Shown here: positions 25,884 through 38,244 of the stretch, in pieces
Position numbering within the stretch: position 1 is the stretch's first letter
How the letters are laid out: each line of letters begins with the position of its first letter
Assembly (NCBI GenBank): GCA_016783145.1
Contig: JADHXD010000016.1
Location: 1-47,344 of the forward strand
From: Anaerolineae bacterium
GTDB lineage: Bacteria; Chloroflexota; Anaerolineae; JAFGEY01
Length of the DNA stretch: 47,344 nt
Direction of reading: 5' to 3'
The notes under the pieces: generated by a model
The model's input: only the letters and a program-made list of their open reading frames with translations
Database searches by the model: none
What the model was told of the DNA's origin: nothing
Program-made: the position numbers and the translations under genes

Positions 25884-26483
25884 ATGGTAGCGACTCCAGA
25901 AGCTGTCACGCGGCTTGTAGACGAATTCTCGCGACTGCCAGGGATCGGTCCCAAGACCGCGTCCCGACTGACGTACTATTTGCTGCGGGCGCCGCGCGAG
26001 CAGGTCCAGGCCCTGGGAGAGGCCATTGTGCAGCTACGCGAGCGGATCGTGTTCTGCTCGCGATGCTTCAACATCACCGAATCGGACCCATGCCCAGTGT
26101 GCTTGGACGAGCGTCGAGAGCGGCACGTCCTCTGTGTCGTCGAGGAGCCGCTGGACGTGTTGGCGATCGAACGTACGGGCGAGTACCGCGGGCTGTATCA
26201 CGTGCTGCACGGCGCGATCTCGCCGGTGGAAGGGGTCGGTCCAGATGAGCTGCGCATCCGGGAGTTGGTGGCGCGGGTCGCAGCGGAACCGATCCGCGAG
26301 GTGATCCTGGCGACGAACCCGAGCCTGGAGGGCGAGGCGACGGCCATGTACGTGCAGCGGCAGTTGCTGCGCCACGGGGTGCGCGTCACGCGCCTGGCGC
26401 GCGGGCTGCCGGTGGGTGGTGACCTAGAGTACGCAGATGCGGTTACCCTGGCTCGGGCGTTGGAAGGCCGGCAGGAAATGTGA
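25884..26483 (+). CDS. recR: Recombination mediator RecR
   Basis: The protein has 199 residues and full length. It has an N-terminal helix-hairpin-helix (SRLPGIGPKTASRL), a C4 zinc finger (CSRCFN...CPVC), a Toprim domain (LCVVEEPLDVLAIE through EVILATNPSLEGEATA), and the C-terminal RecR wrap (RLARGLPVGGDLEYAD). It works with RecF/RecO to load RecA at gaps. It is the last gene of the dnaX operon and is immediately upstream of the rRNA promoter region. Confidence 0.95.
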   Translation: MVATPEAVTRLVDEFSRLPGIGPKTASRLTYYLLRAPREQVQALGEAIVQLRERIVFCSRCFNITESDPCPVCLDERRERHVLCVVEEPLDVLAIERTGEYRGLYHVLHGAISPVEGVGPDELRIRELVARVAAEPIREVILATNPSLEGEATAMYVQRQLLRHGVRVTRLARGLPVGGDLEYADAVTLARALEGRQEM

Positions 26484-26555
26484 GAGGCGTTCCCTCCGGC
26501 TGCGGGGCTGCTCCCTGCGCGCGGCCAGCGAGGGAGGATCGCTGAAAAGTGTGAC

Positions 26556-26584
26556 TTGACAAGGTATGCGGTCTGTGGTAGAAT
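26556..26584 (+). promoter_or_regulatory. rrn P1
   Basis: TTGACA (26556-26561), 17-bp spacer, TAGAAT (26579-26584). The -35 box is a perfect consensus. Confidence 0.75.
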
Positions 26585-26634
26585 GGCGATCTGTTGTCGG
26601 GTAGCCGGGCGTGGGCAGCGACGAGAAACCGGAT

Positions 26635-26663
26635 TTGACAACGGGAAGATAGTGTGGTATACT
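26635..26663 (+). promoter_or_regulatory. rrn P2
   Basis: TTGACA (26635-26640), 17-bp spacer, TATACT (26658-26663), within GTGGTATACT. Confidence 0.8.
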
Positions 26664-26709
26664 TATTGTTCGCTGGGCAAGTGATAGTTTAAAAAAGTTC
26701 GATACTCTC

Positions 26710-26739
26710 TTGACAAGCCTTCTGGGTTTGTGGTATACT
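26710..26739 (+). promoter_or_regulatory. rrn P3
   Basis: TTGACA (26710-26715), 18-bp spacer, TATACT (26734-26739), within GTGGTATACT. A second overlapping TATACT follows at 26739-26744. Confidence 0.8.
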
Positions 26740-26844
26740 ATACTTGTGATGGGCAAACTTTCCTCTACTGTAACAAGCGATAGGGAGAAGGGAGTAGACC
26801 ACCTGAGCTAACTCTGTTGAAGACAATGCCAGGAGGTTTTCTCC

Positions 26845-26877
26845 GCCGATGCCTGAGGAATAGGTATCGGCTTTTTT
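26845..26877 (+). terminator. Intrinsic-terminator-like hairpin inside the rrn leader
   Basis: GCCGATGCCT (26845-26854) pairs with AGGTATCGGC (26862-26871), one G-T pair, 7-nt loop, followed by TTTTTT (26872-26877). It lies downstream of P1-P3 and just upstream of P4. Confidence 0.7.
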
Positions 26878-26885
26878 GCCCGAGT

Positions 26886-26914
26886 TTGACAAGATAGGCG
26901 GACAGTGGTATACT
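26886..26914 (+). promoter_or_regulatory. rrn P4
   Basis: TTGACA (26886-26891), 17-bp spacer, TATACT (26909-26914), within GTGGTATACT. It is the promoter nearest the 16S gene and lies beyond the leader hairpin. Confidence 0.8.
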
Positions 26915-26931
26915 CTTTCGTCCGTGAGAGC

Positions 26932-26962
26932 GGCACTTTAACAACTGAAGAGTGATAGGAAA
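26932..26962 (+). promoter_or_regulatory. boxA and 5' arm of the 16S processing stem
   Basis: GGCACTTTAACA (26932-26943) matches the boxA antitermination consensus TGCTCTTTAACA at 10 of 12 positions. Overlapping it, 26936-26962 is complementary to 28600-28625 over about 25 bp, forming the stalk that brackets 16S rRNA for RNase III-type cleavage. Confidence 0.75.
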
Positions 26963-26999
26963 GTAAGGGGAACTAGCTCTCGAAGATTCCGATAACAAT

Positions 27000-28506
<1,507 letters not shown>

Positions 28507-28599
28507 TAGGGAGAATCTTTCTGCTCGGGAGAGTGGGAAGGAGACTCTAGTCAGTCGCGGACGAGAGTTCGCGCGCAAGGAGGGAGCAAGGGACCTGGA

Positions 28600-28625
28600 T
28601 TTCCTATCACTTTTCAGTTGTTAAG
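28600..28625 (+). other. 3' arm of the 16S processing stem
   Basis: It is complementary to 26936-26962 with one bulged base and one G-U pair. It ends 6 nt before tRNA-Ile. Confidence 0.75.
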
Positions 28626-28631
28626 GGGAGA

Positions 28632-28705
28632 GGGCCACTAGCTCAGTTGGTTAGAGCATTCCTCTGATAAGGGAAAGGTCAATGGTTCGAGTCCATTGTG
28701 GCCCA
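28632..28705 (+). tRNA. tRNA-Ile (GAT)
   Basis: The acceptor GGGCCAC pairs with GTGGCCC, the anticodon loop is CTGATAA (GAT), and the T-loop is GGTTCGAGTCC. The 3' CCA is not encoded. Confidence 0.95.
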
Positions 28706-28714
28706 TGGAAGTAG

Positions 28715-28786
28715 GGGGATGTAGCTCAGTGGGAGAGCGCCTTCCTTGCACGGAGGAAGCCAGGGGTTCGAATCCCCTCATCTCCA
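28715..28786 (+). tRNA. tRNA-Ala (TGC)
   Basis: The acceptor GGGGATG pairs with CATCTCC (one G-U). The anticodon loop CTTGCAC gives TGC, and the T-arm is GGGGTTCGAATCCCC. The 3' CCA is not encoded. Confidence 0.95.
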
Positions 28787-28880
28787 CAGGGAGAGGGGAA
28801 GAGAAAGGGCGAGGTTTGAGAGAAGAGAGAAGGGAAGAGGCAAGGGGATAGGAAGGTGGCGTGTATCGAGAGGTCGTGAG

Positions 28881-28910
28881 AGCGGCTCTGGGTAGACGGG
28901 CCGTTTTTTT
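28881..28910 (+). terminator. Intrinsic-terminator-like hairpin between tRNA-Ala and 23S
   Basis: CGGCTC (28883-28888) pairs with GGGCCG (28898-28903), one G-U, 9-nt loop. Flanking A-T and G-T pairs can extend it. It is followed by TTTTTTT (28904-28910). Unless antitermination overrides it, it would reduce 23S/5S synthesis. Confidence 0.55.
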
Positions 28911-28982
28911 GTGCGAGATGGATGGCGGGTTGCTGGGATCGACGGGTAGTGGATAGCAGCGACTGGCGAGACATCAAGCCAG

Positions 28983-29013
28983 GATTTGGCACCTTAACAG
29001 CTGAATAGAATGC
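28983..29013 (+). other. Spacer boxA and 5' arm of the 23S processing stem
   Basis: GGCACCTTAACA (28988-28999) resembles boxA (9 of 12). The whole segment is complementary to 32054-32083, with one small internal loop. Confidence 0.75.
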
Positions 29014-29041
29014 GAAAAGAAACAATTTCGAGGTTTCACGT

Positions 29042-32020
<2,979 letters not shown>

Positions 32021-32053
32021 GAACACGTGAGACGGCGGAGTTGTTTGTGAGTA

Positions 32054-32083
32054 GCATTCTATTCAGCTTTTAGGTGCCAAATC
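32054..32083 (+). other. 3' arm of the 23S processing stem
   Basis: It pairs with 28983-29013 and brackets 23S rRNA for processing. Confidence 0.75.
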
Positions 32084-32166
32084 AGGCGTCGCAAGACGTC
32101 GAGGTACGGGACCTGCGTCGAGGGAGATGCGGGGGAGCGTACCGAGTTAAAAAGGGAAATGAAGGT

Positions 32167-32288
32167 TCTCTTGGTGATAGGAGCGACGTGGACCCACCCG
32201 GTTCCATTCCGAACCCGGTCGTTAAACGCGTCAGCGCCGATGGTACTGGGGGGGAAGCCCCTTGGGAGAGTAGGTCACCGCCTGGAGA
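32167..32288 (+). rRNA. rrf: 5S ribosomal RNA
   Basis: Helix I is TCTCTTGG (32167-32174) with CCTGGAGA (32281-32288), one mismatch. Conserved landmarks are TTCCATTCCGAACCCGG, GCGCCGATGGTACTG and GGGAGAGTAGGTCACCGCC. The outer GGT/ACC pairs extend the stem into the terminator. Confidence 0.93.
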
Positions 32289-32298
32289 ACCTTTTTTT
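32281..32298 (+). terminator. End of the rRNA operon
   Basis: The 5S outer stem closes at 32291 and is followed directly by TTTTTTT (32292-32298). The 5S helix itself appears to serve as the termination hairpin, before the convergent gene that ends at 32334. Confidence 0.65.
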
Positions 32299-32333
32299 CG
32301 TTTTCATGGCCTGTATGCAGCGCATCGGACCTA

Positions 32334-33734
32334 CTACGGTTCGTTGTCCTGGTTCTCTGAAGGCATCTTGAGGATGTAGTAGGTTGCCCGCTTGCGCCCG
32401 ATGCGCAGCAAGACGTCCTTGTGGACCAGGTCGGACAGGTCGCGGCGGATGGTCTCGGCGCTGACGTCGGGACACAGCTTCTGATACTCGCGGTTGGTGA
32501 TGCGGTCGTATTCGGTGACGTACTGCAGGGCCAGTTCTTGCCGAGGATTGAGGTCCAGTTGTGCCCAGCGCGAGCGACGTGTCGGGGGTGGCGCATGCCG
32601 CGCATAGATGGTCACCTGGAATCCGGCCGTCGTTTCCTCAAAGACCGGGGCGGGGTGTCCCTCATCCTGCAGCAGGCGGAGCATCCGGTCGATGCCATAT
32701 CCCAGGCGCTCGATGAATCCCATATCGGCGAGCACCTGGACGATGACCGGGTTGCGTGAGAAGCGTTCCTCTACGATGTTTTCGACCGTGACGTGTCCCG
32801 GCAGCCGTCCCGGACTGTACACCTGGATCCGGTCGCCAAAGATCAGGATGCGGATGCCCTCCCCCTGGATCGTGTAGTCGCGGTGTGCAGCCGCGTTGAC
32901 GATCACCTCGCGCAGCACGTCTCCCGGGTAGGCGGGACGTTCCTCGCGCGTCAGTCCTTCCAGAGCTACCTCTTGCAGCGTGTTGGCCTGCGCAAAGGCC
33001 TCGGCTTTGCGAATCTGGTCGGGCAGAGGCCCGTCGATGTCCTCGCGAATGAACTGATCGCTCATCTCCCGCCCTGCATAGCGGACGGCGGTGATCTCGG
33101 CGCTATGGACCCACTGCGATGGGCTGTGCCCAAAGAGCAGCAGTCCGGCGAGCGTGGGGTACAGATCGCCGTCTACCTCTGCCAGGCAGGCTCGACGCAC
33201 CAGCACGTCTTGAGGAGCCAGGTGCCCCAACTGCTCCAGCCTGTTTGCGTACTGCCGCACCCGATCCCAGTCCAGGTCATCGAGCGTCGATCCCGGGGGA
33301 GGCTGCGTCTCAAAGTGGATCACGCCGCGCTGCATCATCAGGCGGTGGATCTCGGCAGGCCGCAGCGGGCGGTTGCGAGGCCCTTCGCGGATCAGGAACT
33401 GCCCGTCCAGGGCGTATGCGCTGGGCAGGCCGGGGGGGATGCGCACCGCGACCACTGTGCGCTCGCGCACCTGCGCCTGTTCGGGCATAGGCAGGACGAG
33501 GGGCGGCACGATCGACAGCGCCGCCAAGAGGATCCGATCGCACAGGGCATCTGGCTCACGCACTCCCCGAACCGATCCGGCGCGCGTCACGCCGACGAGC
33601 AGCGTCCCTCCCTCTGTGTTGGCGAGCGCGACCAGCGTCTCCGCCAGCGCCTGGGCGGCGCTCTTTTCGGGGACAAATGCCACCTCGGTGCCACTTCCGT
33701 TGTCAAGTAGGGTCCTGACTTGTGACGCGTCCAC
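32334..33734 (-). CDS. AlbA_2 / RecG-like putative transcriptional regulator
   Basis: The protein has 466 residues. The N-terminal Schlafen-type AlbA_2 domain includes LANTEGGTLLVGVTRAG. The middle shows REVIVNAAAHRDYT and GIRILIFGDRIQVYSPGRLP, the ATPase-like fold (HATPase_c_4) of proteins often annotated as ATP-dependent DNA helicase RecG-related. The C-terminal roughly 65 residues are a winged helix-turn-helix of DeoR type (ITNREYQKLCPDVSAETIRRDLSDLVHK). No helicase motifs are present. The GTG at 33734 is the likely start, with only AAGG upstream. The role is inferred as transcription regulation or nucleic-acid sensing. Confidence 0.8.
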   Translation of the reverse strand: MDASQVRTLLDNGSGTEVAFVPEKSAAQALAETLVALANTEGGTLLVGVTRAGSVRGVREPDALCDRILLAALSIVPPLVLPMPEQAQVRERTVVAVRIPPGLPSAYALDGQFLIREGPRNRPLRPAEIHRLMMQRGVIHFETQPPPGSTLDDLDWDRVRQYANRLEQLGHLAPQDVLVRRACLAEVDGDLYPTLAGLLLFGHSPSQWVHSAEITAVRYAGREMSDQFIREDIDGPLPDQIRKAEAFAQANTLQEVALEGLTREERPAYPGDVLREVIVNAAAHRDYTIQGEGIRILIFGDRIQVYSPGRLPGHVTVENIVEERFSRNPVIVQVLADMGFIERLGYGIDRMLRLLQDEGHPAPVFEETTAGFQVTIYARHAPPPTRRSRWAQLDLNPRQELALQYVTEYDRITNREYQKLCPDVSAETIRRDLSDLVHKDVLLRIGRKRATYYILKMPSENQDNEP

Positions 33735-34027
33735 AGTTTGCCTTGAGACTCGTGCCCTTTCAAAGTGGTTTCGATAAGTTGAGACCTGTGCCTATATCGC
33801 GGTTTCGTATATCAGAAATGGCTTGAATGGGTACTCGTGCCCTAACGGGTACTCGCGGCGTGAGAGCTAGCTCTGCCCGTGCGAGTTGGCGTGTGATCGC
33901 GGGCCAGGGGGCTCATCTCAGGATCGGCGAGCGGATGACCGGGGCGATGCCGTGCTTGTCGCTCGCCGGTCCTCTGCGCACAGCGCTCGATCGCCGATCC
34001 TGGATCGCCTGCACGTGCTGGCCCGGT
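33735..34027. other. Intergenic region with a long imperfect inverted repeat
   Basis: No gene is seen. From 33901 to 34027 the DNA can fold back: AGGATCGGCGAGCG (33920-33933) is inverted at 33988-34001 with one mismatch, GGGCCAG (33901-33907) is inverted near 34018-34024, and an inner CGGCGAGCGAC-type arm also pairs. It may be a terminator region for the minus-strand gene ending at 34028 or a remnant of a mobile repeat. Confidence 0.45.
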
Positions 34028-34528
34028 CTAGACGAACGCCTTCAGGCCCGGGGCGTCGAGCATGGCCGTCTCGATGAATTCGACGATTTGCTCCCGGTAA
34101 ACCGCACCCAAGACGATCAGGCAGCAGCAGCAGAGCAGGAGCAGCGCCACGACGACGATGACGATGATGAGCGTGGTCTTTTTCTTTCTGTCCTCATTCG
34201 AAACAGGCGGGGGTGGTGGCGGAGGCGGTGCAGGAGGAACGTACCCCGCGTCTTCGATGGGCGGAGGCATGAACTCTGGCTGTTCCACCGGCGGTGGAAC
34301 CAGCGGTGGAACCAGCGGTGGAACCAGCGGTGGAGGGGGCGGAGGCGGGAATTCGGGTTCCTCCGGCTCGCTGGCAGGCAGCAGTGGCGCTTCGGTCAAG
34401 ATGGTCTGCGCTCCGGCTGGTACTTTTGCCTCCTCAGGCGGTGGTTCTGTGCTCACCAGAGGAGCACCACAGCTTCCGCAGAATTTCTCGTCTGCGCCGA
34501 TTTCGGTACCACATTCATGACATTTCAT
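34028..34528 (-). CDS. Zinc-ribbon, proline-rich, single-pass membrane protein
   Basis: The protein has 166 residues. The N-terminal zinc ribbon is CHECGTEIGADEKFCGSCG (two CxxC pairs). A Pro/Glu-rich linker follows, with three PPLV tetrapeptides coded by exact 12-bp repeats (34292-34327) and two polyproline runs. One membrane segment (LIIVIVVVALLLLCCCCLIVLGAV, here only as a landmark) and a short tail complete it. The zinc ribbon would lie in the cytoplasm. The function is unknown. It is 21 bp downstream of the lipoprotein gene, so it is likely co-transcribed. Confidence 0.75.
   Translation of the reverse strand: MKCHECGTEIGADEKFCGSCGAPLVSTEPPPEEAKVPAGAQTILTEAPLLPASEPEEPEFPPPPPPPLVPPLVPPLVPPPVEQPEFMPPPIEDAGYVPPAPPPPPPPPVSNEDRKKKTTLIIVIVVVALLLLCCCCLIVLGAVYREQIVEFIETAMLDAPGLKAFV
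34292..34327 (-). repeat. Three exact 12-bp repeats coding PPLV
   Basis: CGGTGGAACCAG is repeated at 34292, 34304 and 34316 in frame within the linker of the zinc-ribbon protein. Length variation by slippage is possible. Confidence 0.8.
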
Positions 34529-34549
34529 CGCTCTGTTTTCCTTTCCACT

Positions 34550-35746
34550 CTACTCTGATTGAGTGTTCGCTGGTTGAGAGACAACCTGGTCGATGCGCCA
34601 GACTCCGTCCACCTGGACGAGTCCCCACGCTGCCCACATCTGGCTAGTCTGTTCGTGCAGCCTGTATTCGACGCGCGTGGTCACCCATACGGGCGGGCTG
34701 GCCTGTGGTCCGTTTGGAGTAGGGGGGCACGTGCACTCGGGTTCGGGGCAGGCGGTCATCGTGCTGGCTGCCTCGAAGGTCGCCCGGGCGATGTGCGTTG
34801 CCTGGACCTGTGCGATCATCGCTTTCTGCGCCTGTGCCTCGGCACCCGGATTGTAGTTCAGCTCTTTGACGCACGCGCTGGTGACGGACGTAAAGGGCCA
34901 CGGAGCGATGTACGCCCACTCATTGGCTCCTGTGCGCAGCTTTTGGGCCGCCTCCTTGGTCATCAGGTCATATGCCTGTTCCGTGCCAAAGTTCCAGTAA
35001 AAGGCCATCAGCACCTTCTCCGGATAGGGAGAGGATCCCACCTCTTGCGGCTGCCCGTACGCAAAGTCCAGGCATGTCTCTACCGGCGGAGCCAGCTCCG
35101 TGCCGTCCACGTAGCTGCCCTGTCGCGGGAGATAGGTCTTGCGGATGGCCAATTGGCTTCGCTCTTGCGTGTGCTCCCACACCGTGGCCTTGTTCAATTC
35201 GAGCTTGATGCCCGCATCGCCGTAGAACTGGCCAACGCAGCGATACCACTGCCCGATCCCGGGGTCTGCCGTGGGGGGCAGCAGCTTGTCGGGCTCGTGA
35301 TCTTCCCAGTGAAAGAGGGCAACGCGTGTCGTGATGCCGCTGCCATTGACGCTCTGGAACACGACCTCCGAGCCGCTGAGGTCCGAGAGGAGGTCCTCAA
35401 GCCGCACGCTCGACTTGCCCTCGCCCAGGCGGCTCCATCCCGGGGCGATCAAGGGGTATGGAAAGATGATCGGCGGTTTTCCGCGGTCGGCGTGGTAGAT
35501 GACGCCGCCCACGGGCGTAAAGTCCTGGTTCGTCTTCTGGTCATAGGTATATAGGATCGCCCACTCGTCGATCCCGTCTGCGTTCGTGTCAAACCGGTAG
35601 GTCTCATAGGGCGTCCATTCGCTGGGCAGGAGCATGCCAAAGTCCAGTTCCTTTTCTTGAGGGGCGCATCCAGGGAGCAGCAGCGTGCCGTAGATGAGCA
35701 GGAGCGCCAAGGCTCGCCCGTGTCGCATGGATAGAGACCTCTTCAC
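34550..35746 (-). CDS. Lipoprotein of unknown function
   Basis: The protein has 398 residues. The signal peptide has a clear lipobox (GTLLLPGC) near residue 27. The GTG at 35746 has a long purine-rich site upstream, and the ATG at 35728 (MRHGRALALLL) is an alternative. The N-terminal half contains FDTNADGIDEWAILYTYD, which resembles FG-GAP or VCBS-like calcium-binding repeats. The C-terminal half has an NTF2-like feel (EKVLMAFYWNFGTEQAYDLM, then WGLVQVDGVWRIDQV) and a cysteine cluster CPEPECTCPP. It is probably anchored outside the membrane, with unknown partner. Confidence 0.75.
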   Translation of the reverse strand: MKRSLSMRHGRALALLLIYGTLLLPGCAPQEKELDFGMLLPSEWTPYETYRFDTNADGIDEWAILYTYDQKTNQDFTPVGGVIYHADRGKPPIIFPYPLIAPGWSRLGEGKSSVRLEDLLSDLSGSEVVFQSVNGSGITTRVALFHWEDHEPDKLLPPTADPGIGQWYRCVGQFYGDAGIKLELNKATVWEHTQERSQLAIRKTYLPRQGSYVDGTELAPPVETCLDFAYGQPQEVGSSPYPEKVLMAFYWNFGTEQAYDLMTKEAAQKLRTGANEWAYIAPWPFTSVTSACVKELNYNPGAEAQAQKAMIAQVQATHIARATFEAASTMTACPEPECTCPPTPNGPQASPPVWVTTRVEYRLHEQTSQMWAAWGLVQVDGVWRIDQVVSQPANTQSE

Positions 35747-35774
35747 GTCCCCCCCTCTCCTTGCGTGAAACCGG

Positions 35775-38183
35775 CTATTCTTCGGCTGTCGCCATCAATG
35801 CCCGGTCCAACACCTCGTCCATGGATTCCACAAACACAAACGCCATATCCCGTCGCACCTTGGAGGGGATGTCCACCATATCCTTCTGGTTCCGCTTGGG
35901 CAGCAAAAAGATCTTGATGCCGGCCCGGTGAGCAGACATGGCCTTTTCCTTCAGGCCGCCAATGGCCAGCACCCGGCCCCGCAGCGTAATCTCGCCGGTC
36001 ATCGCCGTGTCTCTGCGCACCGGGCGTTCGGTGAGCGCAGAGATCAGTGCTGTGGCGATGGTGATCCCTGCGGATGGGCCGTCCTTGGGAATCGCGCCTT
36101 CAGGCATGTGGATGTGTATGTCTATCTTGTCAAAGTCTAGGGGCTCGGAGGTGCTCTGCAAGGCGCTCAAGTAGGAGCGCGTATAGCTCAGCGCCGCCTG
36201 TGCCGACTCTTGCATCACCTCCCCGAGCTGCCCGGTCAGGGTGAGGCTCCCCTTGCCCTCGAGCAGGGTGACTTCGATGGGCATCAGGTCGCCGCCGGCC
36301 TCGGTCCATGCCACGCCGGTGGCAACGCCGACCTCGTCCTTTTGCAGGCCTTTCCAGTCATCGAATCGCGGTGGGCCAAGGTAGCGGTGCAGTGACTTGG
36401 CCGTGACGTGCTGGGCGATGGGCCGGCCTTCCGCAACGCGCCGGGCGAGCTTGCGGCAGATCTTGGCGATCTCGCGCTCCAGGTTGCGAACGCCGGCCTC
36501 GTAAGTGTACTCGCGGATGATGGCTCGAATGGCGCCGTGCGAGAAAGAGATCTCGCTTTCGGTCAGGCCGTGTTCGAGGAGCTGCTTCGGGATCAGGAAC
36601 CGGTGAGCGATCTCGAGCTTTTCTTCTTCGATGTAGCCAGAGAATTCGATCACTTCCATCCGGTCGTGCAGCGCCGGCGGGACGGGATCGAGGATGTTGG
36701 CCGTGGTGATGAACATCACTTTGGACAGATCGTAGGGCACCTCCAGGTAGTGATCGGAGAACGCACTGTTCTGTTCTGGATCCAGCGCTTCGAGCAGCGC
36801 GGCGCTGGGATCTCCACGAAAGTCGGCGCCCAGCTTGTCGATCTCGTCCAGCATGAACAGGGGGTTGATGGCCTTGGCCTGCTTCATCGTCTGGATGATC
36901 CGTCCTGGCATCGCGCCGATGTAGGTTCGACGATGGCCCCGGATCTCGGCCTCATCCCGAATGCCTCCCAGGCTGACGCGCACAAAGTTGCGTCCCAGGG
37001 CGCGGGCGATGGACTTGCCCAGCGAGGTCTTGCCCGTGCCAGGCGGGCCAACGAAACACAGGATGGGACTGCGCATTTTGTCAGCCGCCAGCTTGCGCAC
37101 GGCCATGTGCTCAAGGATGCGCTCCTTTGCGGTCTTCAGCCCATAGTGGCTGGATTCGAGTTCTGTCTCTGCCTCCCCGATGTCCAGCTTGTCCTCTGTG
37201 GCTTTGCTCCACGGCAGGTCTACCAGCCAGTCGAGGTAGGTGCGGATGATCCCTGTCTCTGGCGCCATAGCTGGCATCAAGCTCAGGCGTTCCACTTCGT
37301 GTAGGGCCTTGTCGCGCACTTCCTCTGGCAGGTCAGACTCGAGGATCTGCTGTTTGAGACTGCTGACCTCTTGGGCATAGATATCGCCCTCACCCAGCTC
37401 GTTCTGGATGACGCGCATCTGCTCACGCAAAAAGTACTCGCGCTGGGAGCGATCCACCTCTTGCTGCACCTGGGAATGGATCCGGTCTTCCAGCTCCAGG
37501 ACATCGAGTTCGCGGGCAAGGAGGATGCTCAGGTGCTTCAGCCGTGTTTCCGGGCTGATTTCCTCAAGCAGCGCCTGCTGTTCTTCGTACTTGAGGTCGA
37601 GTGAAGAGGCAACCAGGTCTGCCAGCCAACCGGGCTCGTCCACGTTCATCGCAAAGACGTAGGTTTCCTCGGGCATCGTACGGCTGAGACGCACGCACTT
37701 TTCAAACAGCGCCAGTACTGCGCGCATCAGTGCTTCGACGCTGGGCCCGTGCGCTCTCGGCTCGGCGAGAGGCGTTACCCTGACCACCGGGTAGGGCTCG
37801 ACCTGCAAGACCTCTTCGAGAATGACCCGCCTGCGCCCCTGGACCAACGCGCTGGTCGTGCCGTCAGGCAGCCGCAGCACGCGGATGATCTCGACCTCGG
37901 TGCCGACGAGGTACATGTCTTCGCTCTGTCCGACCTGAAGCTTGGGACCCTGCTGCCCGGCGGTGACCATGATCCGGTCTCGGGCAAAAGCGGTCTCGAC
38001 TGCCTTGACCGACTGGTCTCGATCGATGAACAGTGGGGTGACGACGCGCGGAAAGATCACCTGGCTCTGTAGGGGAAGGTATGGATACTCGCCGGTCGTC
38101 CCCGGTTCGTGCGTATCTGCGGACCGGCCCCCGTCTATTTGATGCAGCAAATCGATAAAGTTCTCGTCAAAGTCTCGTGTCAT
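35775..38183 (-). CDS. lon: ATP-dependent protease Lon
   Basis: The protein has 802 residues, the usual length. The N-terminal LON substrate-binding domain is [20 protein letters not shown]. The AAA+ part has Walker [11 protein letters not shown] and Walker [12 protein letters not shown]. The C-terminal Ser-Lys protease shows [15 protein letters not shown] with the catalytic Ser and the downstream [13 protein letters not shown]ys. It degrades misfolded and regulatory proteins in the cytoplasm. A TATAGT hexamer lies in the 60-bp upstream gap but has no convincing -35. I saw neither a CIRCE nor a HAIR operator. Confidence 0.95.
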   Translation of the reverse strand: MTRDFDENFIDLLHQIDGGRSADTHEPGTTGEYPYLPLQSQVIFPRVVTPLFIDRDQSVKAVETAFARDRIMVTAGQQGPKLQVGQSEDMYLVGTEVEIIRVLRLPDGTTSALVQGRRRVILEEVLQVEPYPVVRVTPLAEPRAHGPSVEALMRAVLALFEKCVRLSRTMPEETYVFAMNVDEPGWLADLVASSLDLKYEEQQALLEEISPETRLKHLSILLARELDVLELEDRIHSQVQQEVDRSQREYFLREQMRVIQNELGEGDIYAQEVSSLKQQILESDLPEEVRDKALHEVERLSLMPAMAPETGIIRTYLDWLVDLPWSKATEDKLDIGEAETELESSHYGLKTAKERILEHMAVRKLAADKMRSPILCFVGPPGTGKTSLGKSIARALGRNFVRVSLGGIRDEAEIRGHRRTYIGAMPGRIIQTMKQAKAINPLFMLDEIDKLGADFRGDPSAALLEALDPEQNSAFSDHYLEVPYDLSKVMFITTANILDPVPPALHDRMEVIEFSGYIEEEKLEIAHRFLIPKQLLEHGLTESEISFSHGAIRAIIREYTYEAGVRNLEREIAKICRKLARRVAEGRPIAQHVTAKSLHRYLGPPRFDDWKGLQKDEVGVATGVAWTEAGGDLMPIEVTLLEGKGSLTLTGQLGEVMQESAQAALSYTRSYLSALQSTSEPLDFDKIDIHIHMPEGAIPKDGPSAGITIATALISALTERPVRRDTAMTGEITLRGRVLAIGGLKEKAMSAHRAGIKIFLLPKRNQKDMVDIPSKVRRDMAFVFVESMDEVLDRALMATAEE

Positions 38184-38244
38184 ATAGGTATGCTCGCCTT
38201 ACGTGAGAGATTGGTTACACTATACCATATTTTCGGGATTATGG

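Larger units (their letters stand above)
26484..26999 (+). promoter_or_regulatory. rRNA operon control region
   Basis: About 515 bp without a gene. It contains four tandem promoters (see separate entries), an intrinsic-terminator-like hairpin between P3 and P4, a boxA and the 5' arm of the 16S processing stem. The downstream segments of P3 and P4 are similar to each other (TAACAA...GATAGG...), so the promoter units probably arose by tandem duplication. Confidence 0.85.
28787..29041 (+). other. tRNA-Ala to 23S spacer
   Basis: About 255 bp. The first 75 bp are strongly purine-rich (repeated GGGAAGAG-like runs). A terminator-like hairpin follows at 28881-28910, then boxA and the 5' arm of the 23S processing stem at 28983-29013. 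No gene is seen. Confidence 0.7.

Noticed and set aside
28911..28982. Internal promoter before 23S
   Set aside because: TTGCTG near 28930 has no acceptable -10 at the right distance.
38184..38244. Heat-shock operator upstream of lon
   Set aside because: I found no CIRCE or HspR-type inverted repeat. Only an isolated TATAGT is present.
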